A DNA stretch of 64,000 nucleotides from JAMHWF01 sp964371405 (GTDB lineage: Bacteria > Pseudomonadota > Gammaproteobacteria > Burkholderiales > Burkholderiaceae_C): the NCBI GenBank assembly GCA_964371405.1, contig CAYJLV010000005.1:62001-126000 (forward strand), read 5' to 3'. The position numbers were made by a program, and so were the translations under genes. This document shows positions 1 through 8,129 of this stretch, in pieces; position 1 is the stretch's first letter, and every line of letters starts with the position of its first letter. The notes beneath the pieces are model-generated. The model did not search any database. It saw only the letters and a list, made by a program, of their open reading frames with translations, and was not told the DNA's origin.

Positions 1-579
1 TACGTCAACCTCGGCATCGGCCTGCCGACGCTGGTGGCGAACTTCGTCGACCCGAAGATCGAGGTCTGGCTGCAGAGCGAGAACGGCATGCTCGGCATCG
101 GCCCGTTCCCCACCGAGGACGAGGTCGACGCCGACCTGATCAACGCCGGCAAGCAGACCGTGACGACGATCCCCGGCTCGTCGATCTTCGGCAGCCACGA
201 CAGCTTCGCGATGATCCGCGGCGGCAAGATCAACCTCAGCATCCTCGGCGCGATGCAGGTCAGCGAGAAGGGCGACCTCGCCAACTGGATGATCCCCGGC
301 AAGATGGTCAAGGGCATGGGCGGCGCGATGGACCTGGTCGGCGGCGTGAAGAACGTCGTCGTGCTGATGGAGCACGTCGCGAAGAAGAAGGACGGCACGA
401 TCGACCTGAAGATCCTGCCGCACTGCACGCTGCCGCTGACCGGCGTGGGCGTGATCGATCGCATCATCACCGACCTCGCCGTGCTCGACGTGACGCCGCA
501 CGGCCTCAAGGTCGTCGAGATGGCGCCGGGCGTGACGCGCGAGGAACTGCAGGCGAAGACGGGCGTCCCCCTGCACTGA
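1..579 (+). CDS. 3-oxoacid CoA-transferase subunit B (5' partial)
   Basis: The frame is open from the first base, so the start lies outside the window; 192 residues are visible, most of a subunit that is usually about 210-220 residues. The motif SENGMLG near the beginning carries the Glu that becomes the CoA-thioester intermediate in family I CoA transferases. The downstream stretch with GGAMDLVGG and HCTLPLTG is typical of the beta subunit (ScoB, PcaJ, AtoA type). The enzyme moves CoA from succinyl- or acyl-CoA to a 3-oxoacid, working with an alpha subunit expected just upstream. The exact substrate (3-oxoadipate, acetoacetate or another) cannot be read from this subunit alone. Confidence 0.93.
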   Translation, partial: YVNLGIGLPTLVANFVDPKIEVWLQSENGMLGIGPFPTEDEVDADLINAGKQTVTTIPGSSIFGSHDSFAMIRGGKINLSILGAMQVSEKGDLANWMIPGKMVKGMGGAMDLVGGVKNVVVLMEHVAKKKDGTIDLKILPHCTLPLTGVGVIDRIITDLAVLDVTPHGLKVVEMAPGVTREELQAKTGVPLH

Positions 580-589
580 CCCGCGCCGC

Positions 590-1558
590 TCAGTCCGCCG
601 ACGCCCCCGACGCCTTGACCACCTTCGCCCACTTGTCCATCTCGGTGCGGATGAAGGCGTCGAACTCCTCGGGCGTCGTGCCCACCGGCGTCAGTCCGAT
701 CTCGGCGAAGCGCGCCTTGATCTCGGGCGACTGCACGGCCTTGGCCATGTCGGCGCCGATCTTCTTGACCACATCGCGCGGCGTGGCGCTCGGCACGACG
801 GCGCCGTAGATGCTCTCGACGCGGAAGCCGGGCACCGTCTCGGCGATGGTCGGGATCTCGGGCGCGATCGGCGAGCGCGCGGGGCTCATGATCGCCAGCG
901 GCTTCATCTTGCCGGCCTTGATGTGCGGCAGCGACGAGAACAGCGGGTCGATCAGCAGCTCGACGCGGCCGGTGAACACGTCCGGGTAGGCGCCGCCCGA
1001 GCCCTTGTACGGCGCGTGGAGCATGTCGATGCCCGCCGTCGTCTTGAGCAGTTCGCCGCCGAGGTGCATCGAACTGCCGCTGCCCGGCGACGCATAGGTC
1101 AGCTTGCCGGGCTGTTTCTTGGCCAGCGCGATCAGCTCGGCGATGTTGTTGGCCGGCAGCGTGTTGGTGGCCGAGATCACCACCGGCGAGGTGGCGAGCA
1201 TCGTCAGGCCCGCAAGGTCCTTCAGCGTGTCGAACGGCATGTTCTTGCGCAGGCTCGGGTTGATGACGTGCGAAGTCACGACGAGGCAGATCGTGTGGCC
1301 GTCCGGCGGCGACTTGGCGACGAAGTCGGTGCCGAGCACGGTGCCGGCACCAGCCTTGTAGACGACGACGACGGGCTGCTTCCAGGCATCGCTCAGGTTT
1401 TTCTCGAGCAGCCTGGCCATGATGTCGATCGCGCCGCCCGGTACGTTCGGCACGACGAGCGTCACCGGCTTGCTGGGGAAGGGCGCCTGAGCAGCGGCCG
1501 GCAAGGCAACGGCGGCGAAGGCGAACAGGGCGGTAGCGTGGAAGTGGCGTCGGCGCAT
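590..1558 (-). CDS. Bug-family tripartite tricarboxylate transporter substrate-binding protein
   Basis: 322 residues from ATG at 1558. A signal peptide (MRRRHFHATALFAFAAVALP, then AAAQA) is followed by the Bug signature SKPVTLVVPNVPGGAIDIMA. The frame extends further upstream but without signal-peptide character, so this start is preferred. Family knowledge: Bug proteins are periplasmic receptors for carboxylates or similar small molecules and are greatly expanded in Bordetella and relatives, mostly without membrane partners nearby. It converges on the CoA-transferase gene and diverges from the FAD oxidoreductase operon, so it may capture that pathway's substrate. The ligand is unknown. Confidence 0.92.
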   Translation of the reverse strand: MRRRHFHATALFAFAAVALPAAAQAPFPSKPVTLVVPNVPGGAIDIMARLLEKNLSDAWKQPVVVVYKAGAGTVLGTDFVAKSPPDGHTICLVVTSHVINPSLRKNMPFDTLKDLAGLTMLATSPVVISATNTLPANNIAELIALAKKQPGKLTYASPGSGSSMHLGGELLKTTAGIDMLHAPYKGSGGAYPDVFTGRVELLIDPLFSSLPHIKAGKMKPLAIMSPARSPIAPEIPTIAETVPGFRVESIYGAVVPSATPRDVVKKIGADMAKAVQSPEIKARFAEIGLTPVGTTPEEFDAFIRTEMDKWAKVVKASGASAD

Positions 1559-1651
1559 GGGATGGTCCAGAAAAATGGGCGTGATGACCGGCAAAGCGTA
1601 GCGAAGCGGGGGGCGAAGTTCAACATGTTCTAGGGATGATCCGGATCGGCG

Positions 1652-1680
1652 TTGACTTTTCGGACGCTGCGCCCAAAATA
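1652..1680 (+). promoter_or_regulatory. possible sigma-70 promoter of the FAD oxidoreductase operon
   Basis: TTGACT at 1652-1657 and AAAATA at 1675-1680 are separated by 17 bases in the divergent intergenic region. The spacing is ideal and the -35 good, but the -10 is weak. Transcription would begin about at the annotated ATG (1686), implying a nearly leaderless message or a true start further in (Met21 at 1746). Confidence 0.3.
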
Positions 1681-1685
1681 CACGC

Positions 1686-3158
1686 ATGAAATCCCTGACG
1701 CGTACCGACGAGCGGATCCTCGCCTCCGACATCTTCAACCGTGACATGCGGCGCACCGCGCGCCCCGACCACGGGCAGTGGCAGGAGCCGGGGCGTTCGA
1801 TTCCGGTCTACCACCGCTGCGACGTGCTCGTCGTCGGCGGCGGTCCGTCGGGCACGGCGGCGGCCGCCGCGGCGGCGAAAACGGGCGCCGACGTCTGCCT
1901 GCTCGAGCGCTACAACCACCTCGGCGGTCTCTCCACCGGCGGCCTCGTGATCTGGATCGACCGGATGACGGATTGGGAGGGCAAGCTCGTGATCCGCGGC
2001 TTCGCCGAGGAGCTGTTCGACCGCCTGCCGGCCGACGCCGTCGCCGGCCCGTCGCGCGCCGACTGGGGCTCGCGCGACGCGAACAAGGCCGCCTACTGGT
2101 CGAACCGCACCGCCGCCTACCACGGCGTCGTGACCTGGTCGCCGACGATCGACCCCGAGCGGCTCAAGCTGCTGTCGCAGGACATCGTGCTCGAACGCAA
2201 GGTCAAGCTCGTCTACCACTCCTGGGCCGCGCAGGCGATCGTCGAGGACGGCGCCGATGGCAGCGAGGTAAAGGGCGTCGTGTTCGAGAGCAAGGAAGGG
2301 CGCATGGCGATCATGGCCAAGGTCGTCGTCGATGCGACAGGTGACGGCGACCTGTTCGCGCGCGCCGGCGCCGCCTTCGACAACGACATCGAGGAGACCG
2401 ACGTCCACCACTGCATGAACACCTCGTGGCTGTTCGGCGGCGTCGACATGAAGCGCTGGATCGACTTCAAGACGAACCGCCCCGACGAGCACGCTGCCTT
2501 CATGGCCGGCGGGCGCGAGGCCTGCGGCCTGTTCGAGCGGCCCTTCGTCTCGTGGCGCGACGACATCGCCCTCTTCATGGGGCCGCGTCAGACCGGCTAC
2601 TCGGCGCTCGACGTCGACGACCTGACGGCCGTCGAGATCCGCTCGCACAAGTCGATGGAGCAGCACCTGGCCTTCTTCCGCGCCCACGCGCCCGGCTTCG
2701 AGGACGCCTACATGCTGCTGAGCGCGCCGCAGATCGGCGTGCGCCACGCGCGCCGCCTCAAGGGCACGGGCGCCGTGCTGCGCAGCCGCTGGTCCGACGG
2801 CGTCGCGCTGCCCGACGAGGTGGGCGTCAGCCCGGCCGTGAGCCCCAAGTTCCCGAACATCTCGATTCCCTACGGCGCGCTGGTGCCCGAGCGGCTCGAC
2901 GGCCTGCTCGCCTGCGGCCGCCACGTCTCGTGCGACAAGAACTCGCACGGCTTCATGCGCGAGATCCCGCAGTGCTGGATCACCGGTCAGGCGGCGGGCA
3001 CCGCGGCGGCGCTCGCCGTCGCGCAGGGCGTGCCGCCGCGCGGCGTCGACGTCGGCGCGCTGCAGCAGGCGTTGCTGGGGCAGGGCGTGCACCTGCGCGC
3101 CGCGGCCGCTGCCGCCGCTCCGGCCGCTCCGGCCGCCCTGGCGCAGCAGGCCGTCTGA
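1686..3158 (+). CDS. FAD-dependent oxidoreductase
   Basis: 490 residues. The N-terminal Rossmann motif VLVVGGGPSGTAAA (about 47-60) binds the FAD ADP moiety, followed by LLERYNHLGGLSTGG, typical of the FAD_oxidored (PF12831-like) group. A second nucleotide-binding segment, VVVDATGDGDLFARAGA, lies near 215-230 and a C-terminal GQAAGTAAALA motif near 440. The last 30 residues are a low-complexity Ala/Pro tail. It is the first gene of a same-strand operon with an IclR regulator, aconitase X subunits and an IlvD-type dehydratase, so it probably oxidises a hydroxy or cyclic intermediate. The substrate cannot be named. The alternative start Met21 would still keep the FAD domain. Confidence 0.88.
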   Translation: MKSLTRTDERILASDIFNRDMRRTARPDHGQWQEPGRSIPVYHRCDVLVVGGGPSGTAAAAAAAKTGADVCLLERYNHLGGLSTGGLVIWIDRMTDWEGKLVIRGFAEELFDRLPADAVAGPSRADWGSRDANKAAYWSNRTAAYHGVVTWSPTIDPERLKLLSQDIVLERKVKLVYHSWAAQAIVEDGADGSEVKGVVFESKEGRMAIMAKVVVDATGDGDLFARAGAAFDNDIEETDVHHCMNTSWLFGGVDMKRWIDFKTNRPDEHAAFMAGGREACGLFERPFVSWRDDIALFMGPRQTGYSALDVDDLTAVEIRSHKSMEQHLAFFRAHAPGFEDAYMLLSAPQIGVRHARRLKGTGAVLRSRWSDGVALPDEVGVSPAVSPKFPNISIPYGALVPERLDGLLACGRHVSCDKNSHGFMREIPQCWITGQAAGTAAALAVAQGVPPRGVDVGALQQALLGQGVHLRAAAAAAAPAAPAALAQQAV

Positions 3159-3170
3159 GCGGGGCGCGCG

Positions 3171-3995
3171 ATGAATGCCGCAACCGTCGAAGCGACCCGG
3201 GCCGAGCGCAGCGCCGACACCGTCAGCGCGCTCGAGCGCGGCATCGCCGTGCTGCGCTGTTTCACCGAGGACCGGCGCGTGCTCGGTCCCACCGAGCTGT
3301 CGCGCCTGACCGGCGTTCCGCGACCGACGGTGACGCGGCTCGCCTCGACGCTGGTCGGGCTCGGCCTGCTGCAGGCCGAGCACGGCGGCGAGCGCTACAT
3401 GCTGGGCGCCGGCGTCGTGTCGCTGGCGCGGGTGTTCCTCGCCGGGCTCGACGTGCGCGCGATCGCGCGGCCGCAGATGCAGGCGCTGGCCGAGGCGCTC
3501 GGCTGCTCGGTCTACCTTGCGGTGCGCGACGGGCTCGAGATGGTGCTCGTCGAAGCCAGCCGGCCACGCTCGTCGATGCTCGCGGCGCGGCTCGACGTCG
3601 GCTCGCGCGTGCCGCTGCCCAACGCGGCGCTCGGCCGCGCCTATCTCGGCGCGGTCGGCGAGGCCGAGCGCACGCAACTCGTCGAGTCGATGCGGCTGAT
3701 GCGCGGCAGCGACTGGCCGGCGCTCGAGCAGGGCCTGCAGCGCGCGCTCGCCGACGCGGCGCGCGACGGCTACAGCTTGTCGTGCGGCGAGTTCCACCGC
3801 GAGATCAATTCCGTCGCCGTGCCGCTGGCCGGGCCGAACGGCGACGTGATGGCGCTGAACTGCGGCGGCCCGGCCTTCCTATTCACCGAGGAGCGGCTGC
3901 GCCGCGAGGTCGCGCCGCGGCTGCGCGAGCTGACGCAGGCGATCGCCCGCGACATCGGCGGGCACGTGCCGCCGTTGCACCCGACGACCCCATGA
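3171..3995 (+). CDS. IclR-family transcriptional regulator
   Basis: 274 residues. A winged helix-turn-helix at about 18-75 (SALERGIAVLRCF, then GPTELSRLTGVPRPTVTRLA) precedes an IclR effector-binding domain at about 90-265 with the usual SCGEFHREINSVAVPL segment near the end. IclR proteins sense a small aromatic or organic acid and usually control the adjacent catabolic genes. It starts 12 bases after the FAD oxidoreductase and its stop overlaps the aconitase X start (ATGA), so it is co-transcribed with its probable targets. Confidence 0.93.
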   Translation: MNAATVEATRAERSADTVSALERGIAVLRCFTEDRRVLGPTELSRLTGVPRPTVTRLASTLVGLGLLQAEHGGERYMLGAGVVSLARVFLAGLDVRAIARPQMQALAEALGCSVYLAVRDGLEMVLVEASRPRSSMLAARLDVGSRVPLPNAALGRAYLGAVGEAERTQLVESMRLMRGSDWPALEQGLQRALADAARDGYSLSCGEFHREINSVAVPLAGPNGDVMALNCGGPAFLFTEERLRREVAPRLRELTQAIARDIGGHVPPLHPTTP

Positions 3996-5284
3996 AACTG
4001 ACTCCCGACGAACAAGCCATGCTCGATGGCCGCGACGGCGCCGCCGTGCAGCGCGCGATGGACCTGCTGCTGCGCTACGGCGAGGCGCTCGGCGCCGAGC
4101 GCCTGATCGACACGCGCAACGTGTGCGGCACGATCAGCGCGACCACGCCCTTCATGCGCCAGTTCGCCTCGCGCAAGGGCGGCATGGACGCCGTGTTCTC
4201 CGAGTTCAACCTCGACAGCGACGACGTCGTCCAGATCCCGAAGGCGAAGGTCTACACCAGCCACCTGCAGCTCGGCTTCGACCCGCACGAGCCCGAGCGC
4301 ATGGGCCTGGACGAGCAGACGGTGCAGTTCTACAAGCAGGGCGAGGGCTACATCGCCGGCCACGGCGTGCAGCTCTCCAATACCTGCACTCCCTACCAGG
4401 TGGGCAACGTGCCGACGCGCGGCGAGCACTGCGCGTGGATGGAGTCGTCGGCCGTCGTCTACTGCAACTCGGTGCTGGGCGCGCGCACCAACACGGAAGG
4501 GCGCGAAAGCACCGGCGCCGCGATGCTGACCGGCAAGATTCCGTACTGGGGCTTCCACGTCGAGGCCAACCGGCGCGGCACGCAGCTCGTCGAGCTCGAC
4601 GTCGACCTCGAATCGACCTTCGACTGGGGCCTGCTCGGCTACTGGGTCGGCGACCTGGTGCAGGAGAAGGTGCCCGTGATCCACGCCCCGCGCGGCTGGG
4701 GCGAAGTGCCCAACCTGCAGCGCCTCAAGCACTTCGGCGCCGCGGCGTCGTCGTCGGGCGGCGTCGAGATGTATCACCTGGTCGGTGTCACGCCCGAGGC
4801 GAACACGCTGGAGCAGGCGTTCGGCGGCAAGCCTCCCGCGCGGGTGCTGCGCTACGGCGCGGCCGAGCGCCGCGCGACCTGGGAGAAGCTCAACGCCACG
4901 GCCGAGAGCAGCGCGATCGACTACGTGATGCTCGGCTGCCCGCACTACTCGATCGAGCAGATCTGGGAGGTGACGCAGCTGCTCGAAGGGCGCAAGGTGC
5001 ACCCCGGCTGCGAGGTCTGGATCTTCACGCCGCGCGCCATCAAGTCGCTGGCCGACCGCAACGGCTACACCAAGATCATCGAGGACGCCGGCGCGCGCCT
5101 GATAACGGACAGCTGCTCGGCGATGAGCCGCGCCGTGCCCAAGGGCACGCGCGTCGCGGCCTTCGACTCGGCCAAGCAGGCGCACTACCTGCCGGCGATC
5201 CTCGGCGTGCAGGCATGGTTCGGCACGACGGCGCAGTGCATCGACGCGGCCTGCGCCGGCCGCTGGCTGGGAGCGCTGGAATGA
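3992..5284 (+). CDS. aconitase X large (catalytic) subunit
   Basis: 430 residues from the ATG that overlaps the IclR stop. It matches the AcnX catalytic domain (formerly DUF521): SNTCTPYQVGNVPTRGEH, CNSVLGARTNTEGRES, MLGCPHYSIEQIW and TDSCSAMSRAVPKG hold the conserved Cys and substrate-binding residues. Characterised bacterial AcnX enzymes are cis-3-hydroxy-L-proline dehydratases; archaeal ones are mevalonate-5-phosphate dehydratases. Here large and small subunits are separate genes joined by another ATGA overlap. The operon lacks obvious proline-degradation companions, so dehydration of some hydroxy acid is as far as the sequence goes. Confidence 0.9.
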   Translation: MKLTPDEQAMLDGRDGAAVQRAMDLLLRYGEALGAERLIDTRNVCGTISATTPFMRQFASRKGGMDAVFSEFNLDSDDVVQIPKAKVYTSHLQLGFDPHEPERMGLDEQTVQFYKQGEGYIAGHGVQLSNTCTPYQVGNVPTRGEHCAWMESSAVVYCNSVLGARTNTEGRESTGAAMLTGKIPYWGFHVEANRRGTQLVELDVDLESTFDWGLLGYWVGDLVQEKVPVIHAPRGWGEVPNLQRLKHFGAAASSSGGVEMYHLVGVTPEANTLEQAFGGKPPARVLRYGAAERRATWEKLNATAESSAIDYVMLGCPHYSIEQIWEVTQLLEGRKVHPGCEVWIFTPRAIKSLADRNGYTKIIEDAGARLITDSCSAMSRAVPKGTRVAAFDSAKQAHYLPAILGVQAWFGTTAQCIDAACAGRWLGALE

Positions 5285-5730
5285 GCGCGACGGCTGGCGC
5301 CGCGAAGACGATCGTGCTGACCGGCCGCAAGGTCGTCGGCGGCGTGGCCGAAGGCGAGGCGCTGGTCACGCGCGACCGCATCTCGGGCTGGGGCGGCATC
5401 GACTCGAGCACCGGCACGATCGTCGAGACGCGCCACGGGCTGCGCGGGGTCAGCTTCGCCGGCAAGGTGCTTGTGTTCCCCGGCGCAAAGGGATCGTCGG
5501 GCTGGTCGAACGCCTTCCACCTGACGCGCTCGATGGGCGTCGCGCCGGCCGCGATGCTGTTCAACGAGATGACGACGAAGATCGCGCTCGGCGCCGTCGT
5601 GACGCGCGCGCCCGCCGTCACCGACTTCGATCGCGACCCGCTCACCGTGATCGAGACCGGCGACTGGGTGAAGGTCGACGGCGACCGCGGCATCGTCGAA
5701 GTCACCAAGAGAAAGCCACGTCCCGCATGA
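5281..5730 (+). CDS. aconitase X small (swivel) subunit
   Basis: 149 residues. The segment FPGAKGSSGWSNAFHL followed by GVAPAAMLFNEMTTKIALGAVVT is the AcnX swivelling domain (formerly DUF126), with the conserved Ser and Gly residues facing the active site. It must pair with the large subunit encoded immediately upstream; the start overlaps that gene's stop by four bases and its own stop overlaps the next start in the same way, implying strict translational coupling. Confidence 0.9.
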   Translation: MSATAGAAKTIVLTGRKVVGGVAEGEALVTRDRISGWGGIDSSTGTIVETRHGLRGVSFAGKVLVFPGAKGSSGWSNAFHLTRSMGVAPAAMLFNEMTTKIALGAVVTRAPAVTDFDRDPLTVIETGDWVKVDGDRGIVEVTKRKPRPA

Positions 5731-7439
5731 CGACACCACCGAAGAAACCGCTGCGCAGCAACTTTCCGCGCGGCTCCTACCTCTGGGCCGTGCGCAACGC
5801 CCAGTGGCACGGCATGGGCCTGTCGGAGGCCGACTGCGAGAAGCCCAAGATCGCCGTCGTCAACTCGTCATCGGAACTGGCCGCCTGCTACAGCCACCTC
5901 GACGACGTGGCGACCGTCGTCAAGGACGCGATCCGCGCCGCGGGCGCCGTGCCGTTCGAGGTCCGCACCGCGGCGCCGAGCGACTTCGTCACCGGCGCCG
6001 GCGCGCGCGGCGCCTACATGCTGGCGGCGCGCGACCTCGTCACCAACGATATCGAGGTGGCGGTCGAGGGCGCGCAGCTCGACGGCATGATCTGCCTGAC
6101 CTCGTGCGACAAGACGGTGCCGGGCCAGCTGATGGCCGCCGCGCGGCTGAACATCCCGACGCTGCTCGTGCCCTGCGGCTACCAGGCCAGCGGCGAGTAC
6201 AAAGGCCACCACTGCGACATCGAGGAAGTGTTCATCCAGGCCATGCACGCCGTGACCGGCAAAGTCTCGCGCGACGACGTGGTCGGCATGAGCCGCCAGG
6301 CGATTCGCGGCCCCGGCGTCTGCTCGGGGCTCGGCACAGCGAACTCGATGCACATCGTCTGCGAGGCGCTCGGCATGGCGCTGCCGGGCAGCGCGCCGGT
6401 GCGCGCGCTGAGCCCGAAGATGATGGCCGACGTGCGCGCCGCCGGCGCGCGCGTCGTACAGATGGTGTGGGACGACCTGCAGCCGCGCAGCATCCTGACG
6501 CCGGGCGCCTTCGGCAACGCCGTGCGGGCGGTGCTCGCCGTCGGCGGCAGCGTCAACTGCGTCAAGCACCTGCAGGCGGTCGCGACGGAAGCGGGGCTCG
6601 ACCTCGACGTCTACCGCCTGTTCGAGCAGCACGCCGACACGACGCCGGTGCTCGCCGCGCTGCGCCCGGTGGGCGAGCGCCTGATCGAGGAGTTCGAGGA
6701 CGCGGGCGGTGCGCGCGGCCTGATGAAGCGCCTCGAGCCGCTGCTCGACACCGGCGTGCTGACGGTCACCGGCGCGACGCTGGCCGACAATCTGAACGGC
6801 GTTCAGATCGATGACGACGACGTCATTCGCCCCCTCGACCGGCCGGTCGCGACGCGTCCGGCGATCATCGTGCTGCGCGGCAACCTGTGCACCGAGACGG
6901 GCATCGTCAAGGCGGGCATCGCCGAGCGCAGGACGCGCCGATTCGCCGGCCCGGCGATCTGCTTCGAGACCTCGGACGACGCGCTCGCGGCGATGAACGA
7001 CGGCCGCATCCGGCCCGGCCACGTCGTCGTGATGCGCGGCGCCGGCGCACGCGGCGGCCCGGCGATGGGCGGCGGCGCGTCGCGCGTCGTCTTCGGCATC
7101 GACGGCGCCGGCTTGGGCGAGCAGGTCGCACTGCTGACCGACGGCCACCTGTCGGGGCTGGTGTGCAAGGGCCTCGTCGTCGCCGAGGTGTCGCCCGAGG
7201 CGGCGCGGGGCGGCCCGCTGGCGCTGGTGCACGACGGCGACACGGTGACGATCGACCTCGACACGCGGCGCTGCGACCTCGAGGTGAGCGACGCCGAACT
7301 GGCGGCGCGCCGCGCCGCATGGCGGCCGCCCGCGCCGCCGTTCGACAGCGGCTGGCTGCAGATCTACCGCCGCAACGTCGGGTCGACGGCCAGCGGCGCC
7401 GTCCTGGTCCGTACCGAGAACCGCAGCACGGAGGAGTGA
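5727..7439 (+). CDS. IlvD/Edd-family dehydratase
   Basis: 570 residues, the normal family length. Cysteines suited to a 4Fe-4S or 2Fe-2S cluster occur in SCDKTVPGQL (about 129), GPGVCSGLGTANS (about 199) and SVNCVKHL (about 278); the C-terminal half carries GGPAMGGGASRVVFGI and LTDGHLSG. The family includes dihydroxy-acid dehydratase, phosphogluconate dehydratase and several sugar-acid dehydratases. Because it sits at the end of a catabolic operon rather than with ilv genes, a sugar-acid or other hydroxy-acid dehydratase is more likely than the branched-chain biosynthetic enzyme; this is inference from context. Confidence 0.9.
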   Translation: MTTPPKKPLRSNFPRGSYLWAVRNAQWHGMGLSEADCEKPKIAVVNSSSELAACYSHLDDVATVVKDAIRAAGAVPFEVRTAAPSDFVTGAGARGAYMLAARDLVTNDIEVAVEGAQLDGMICLTSCDKTVPGQLMAAARLNIPTLLVPCGYQASGEYKGHHCDIEEVFIQAMHAVTGKVSRDDVVGMSRQAIRGPGVCSGLGTANSMHIVCEALGMALPGSAPVRALSPKMMADVRAAGARVVQMVWDDLQPRSILTPGAFGNAVRAVLAVGGSVNCVKHLQAVATEAGLDLDVYRLFEQHADTTPVLAALRPVGERLIEEFEDAGGARGLMKRLEPLLDTGVLTVTGATLADNLNGVQIDDDDVIRPLDRPVATRPAIIVLRGNLCTETGIVKAGIAERRTRRFAGPAICFETSDDALAAMNDGRIRPGHVVVMRGAGARGGPAMGGGASRVVFGIDGAGLGEQVALLTDGHLSGLVCKGLVVAEVSPEAARGGPLALVHDGDTVTIDLDTRRCDLEVSDAELAARRAAWRPPAPPFDSGWLQIYRRNVGSTASGAVLVRTENRSTEE

Positions 7440-7444
7440 AAGCC

Positions 7445-7776
7445 GTGAGCCGTCGCAGCGTCCTGACATCGATCCCGCTCGGCGCTGCGGCGCTCGCTGC
7501 CTTCCCTGCGTGGGCGCAGGGGCCGGCGTATCCGAGCCGCACGATCCGCATCGTCGTCGGCTTCGCGCCGGGCGGCGCCGCCGACGCAATCACGCGCGTC
7601 GTCGCGCAGGGTCTCGCGAGGCAGCTCGGTCCGCAGGTCATCGCGAGAACAAACCGGGCGCCGAGGCTGTGCTGTCGCCTCAGGAGGTGCAGCGCGCCGC
7701 GCCCGACGGCTACACGATCCTGATGGGCACCAACACGGCGCTGGTCGCCGTGCCGTCGCTGCGGCCGAACGAATAG
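7445..7776 (+). pseudogene. Bug-family receptor, frameshifted and truncated
   Basis: GTG at 7445, eight bases after a GGAGGAG ribosome site, begins a normal signal peptide (SRRSVLTSIPLGAAALAAFP) and Bug signature TIRIVVGFAPGGAADAI. Near 7640 the match shifts frame: ENKPGAEAVLSPQEVQRAAP, DGYTILMGTN and SLRPN continue in another frame. The gene then stops after about 110 of the usual 320 residues, exactly where the inverted repeat at 7768 begins. No downstream Bug sequence is present. It was probably the receptor of the preceding operon, disrupted by the event that brought in the cassette-like DNA. Confidence 0.82.
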
Positions 7777-7848
7777 CGTCTATCTGACACCATGTACTGC
7801 GGTGACTTTGCTCAACGTCGGTGCGGCGTCAGATAGACGCTATTCGTT
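7768..7848. repeat. perfect 21-bp inverted repeat with 39-bp loop
   Basis: Bases 7768-7788 are the exact reverse complement of 7828-7848. The left arm starts at AAC and the right arm ends at GTT. With the adjacent GTTGGGC (7846-7852) and GCCGAAC (7764-7770, one base off RYYYAAC) it has the outline of an integron attC site of 89 bases. It lacks the unpaired base expected in the L box, so it may be a degenerate attC or a pre-existing palindrome used as the insertion point. Confidence 0.7.
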
Positions 7849-7855
7849 GGGCAGC

Positions 7856-8125
7856 ATGATCCCTCGTCGTCTCCTCGTGCTTCTTGCATTGGCCTTGCTC
7901 GGCTGCAGCGAGCGCTGGGAGGGTTTTGTGTACCCGAGCAAGGGCGACTTATCGAAGCACATTGCCATCGGCGTGTACGACTCCTTGGAAGACTGCCGCG
8001 CATCCGCGATCAATACGCTCAGCACCGTCTCCTCGGTTCAGCGTGGTGACTACGAGTGCGGCCTGAACTGCCGTTCGCAAAGCGGCTTGGCAGGCATGAA
8101 GGTGTGCAAGGAAACTTCGCGGTGA
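7856..8125 (+). CDS. small lipoprotein carried by an integron-like cassette
   Basis: 89 residues from ATG at 7856, only 9 bases after the inferred recombination point G7846/T7847, the usual spacing in integron cassettes. An in-frame non-ATG start at 7802 lies inside the inverted repeat and is rejected. MIPRRLLVLLALALLGC is a lipoprotein signal with Cys17 as the lipidation site. The mature part has a segment WEGFVYPSKGD and four further Cys (in EDCRAS, YECGLNC and KVCKE), suggesting disulfides in the envelope. Base composition is less GC-rich than the neighbours. I know no function for this family; it resembles hypothetical proteins encoded by cassettes elsewhere, from memory only. Confidence 0.72.
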   Translation: MIPRRLLVLLALALLGCSERWEGFVYPSKGDLSKHIAIGVYDSLEDCRASAINTLSTVSSVQRGDYECGLNCRSQSGLAGMKVCKETSR

Positions 8126-8129
8126 TGCT

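Noticed and set aside
1620..3797. A 725-residue minus-strand open frame opposite the FAD oxidoreductase and IclR genes
   Set aside because: Low-complexity Arg/Ala translation without motifs; both plus-strand genes have clear domains.
5727..7439. Biosynthetic ilvD
   Set aside because: It sits in a catabolic, IclR-linked operon with aconitase X and no other branched-chain synthesis gene; only family membership is claimed.
7802..7855. An earlier non-ATG start for the cassette lipoprotein
   Set aside because: It would lie inside the inverted repeat and put 18 charged residues before a perfect lipoprotein signal; the ATG at 7856 is better.
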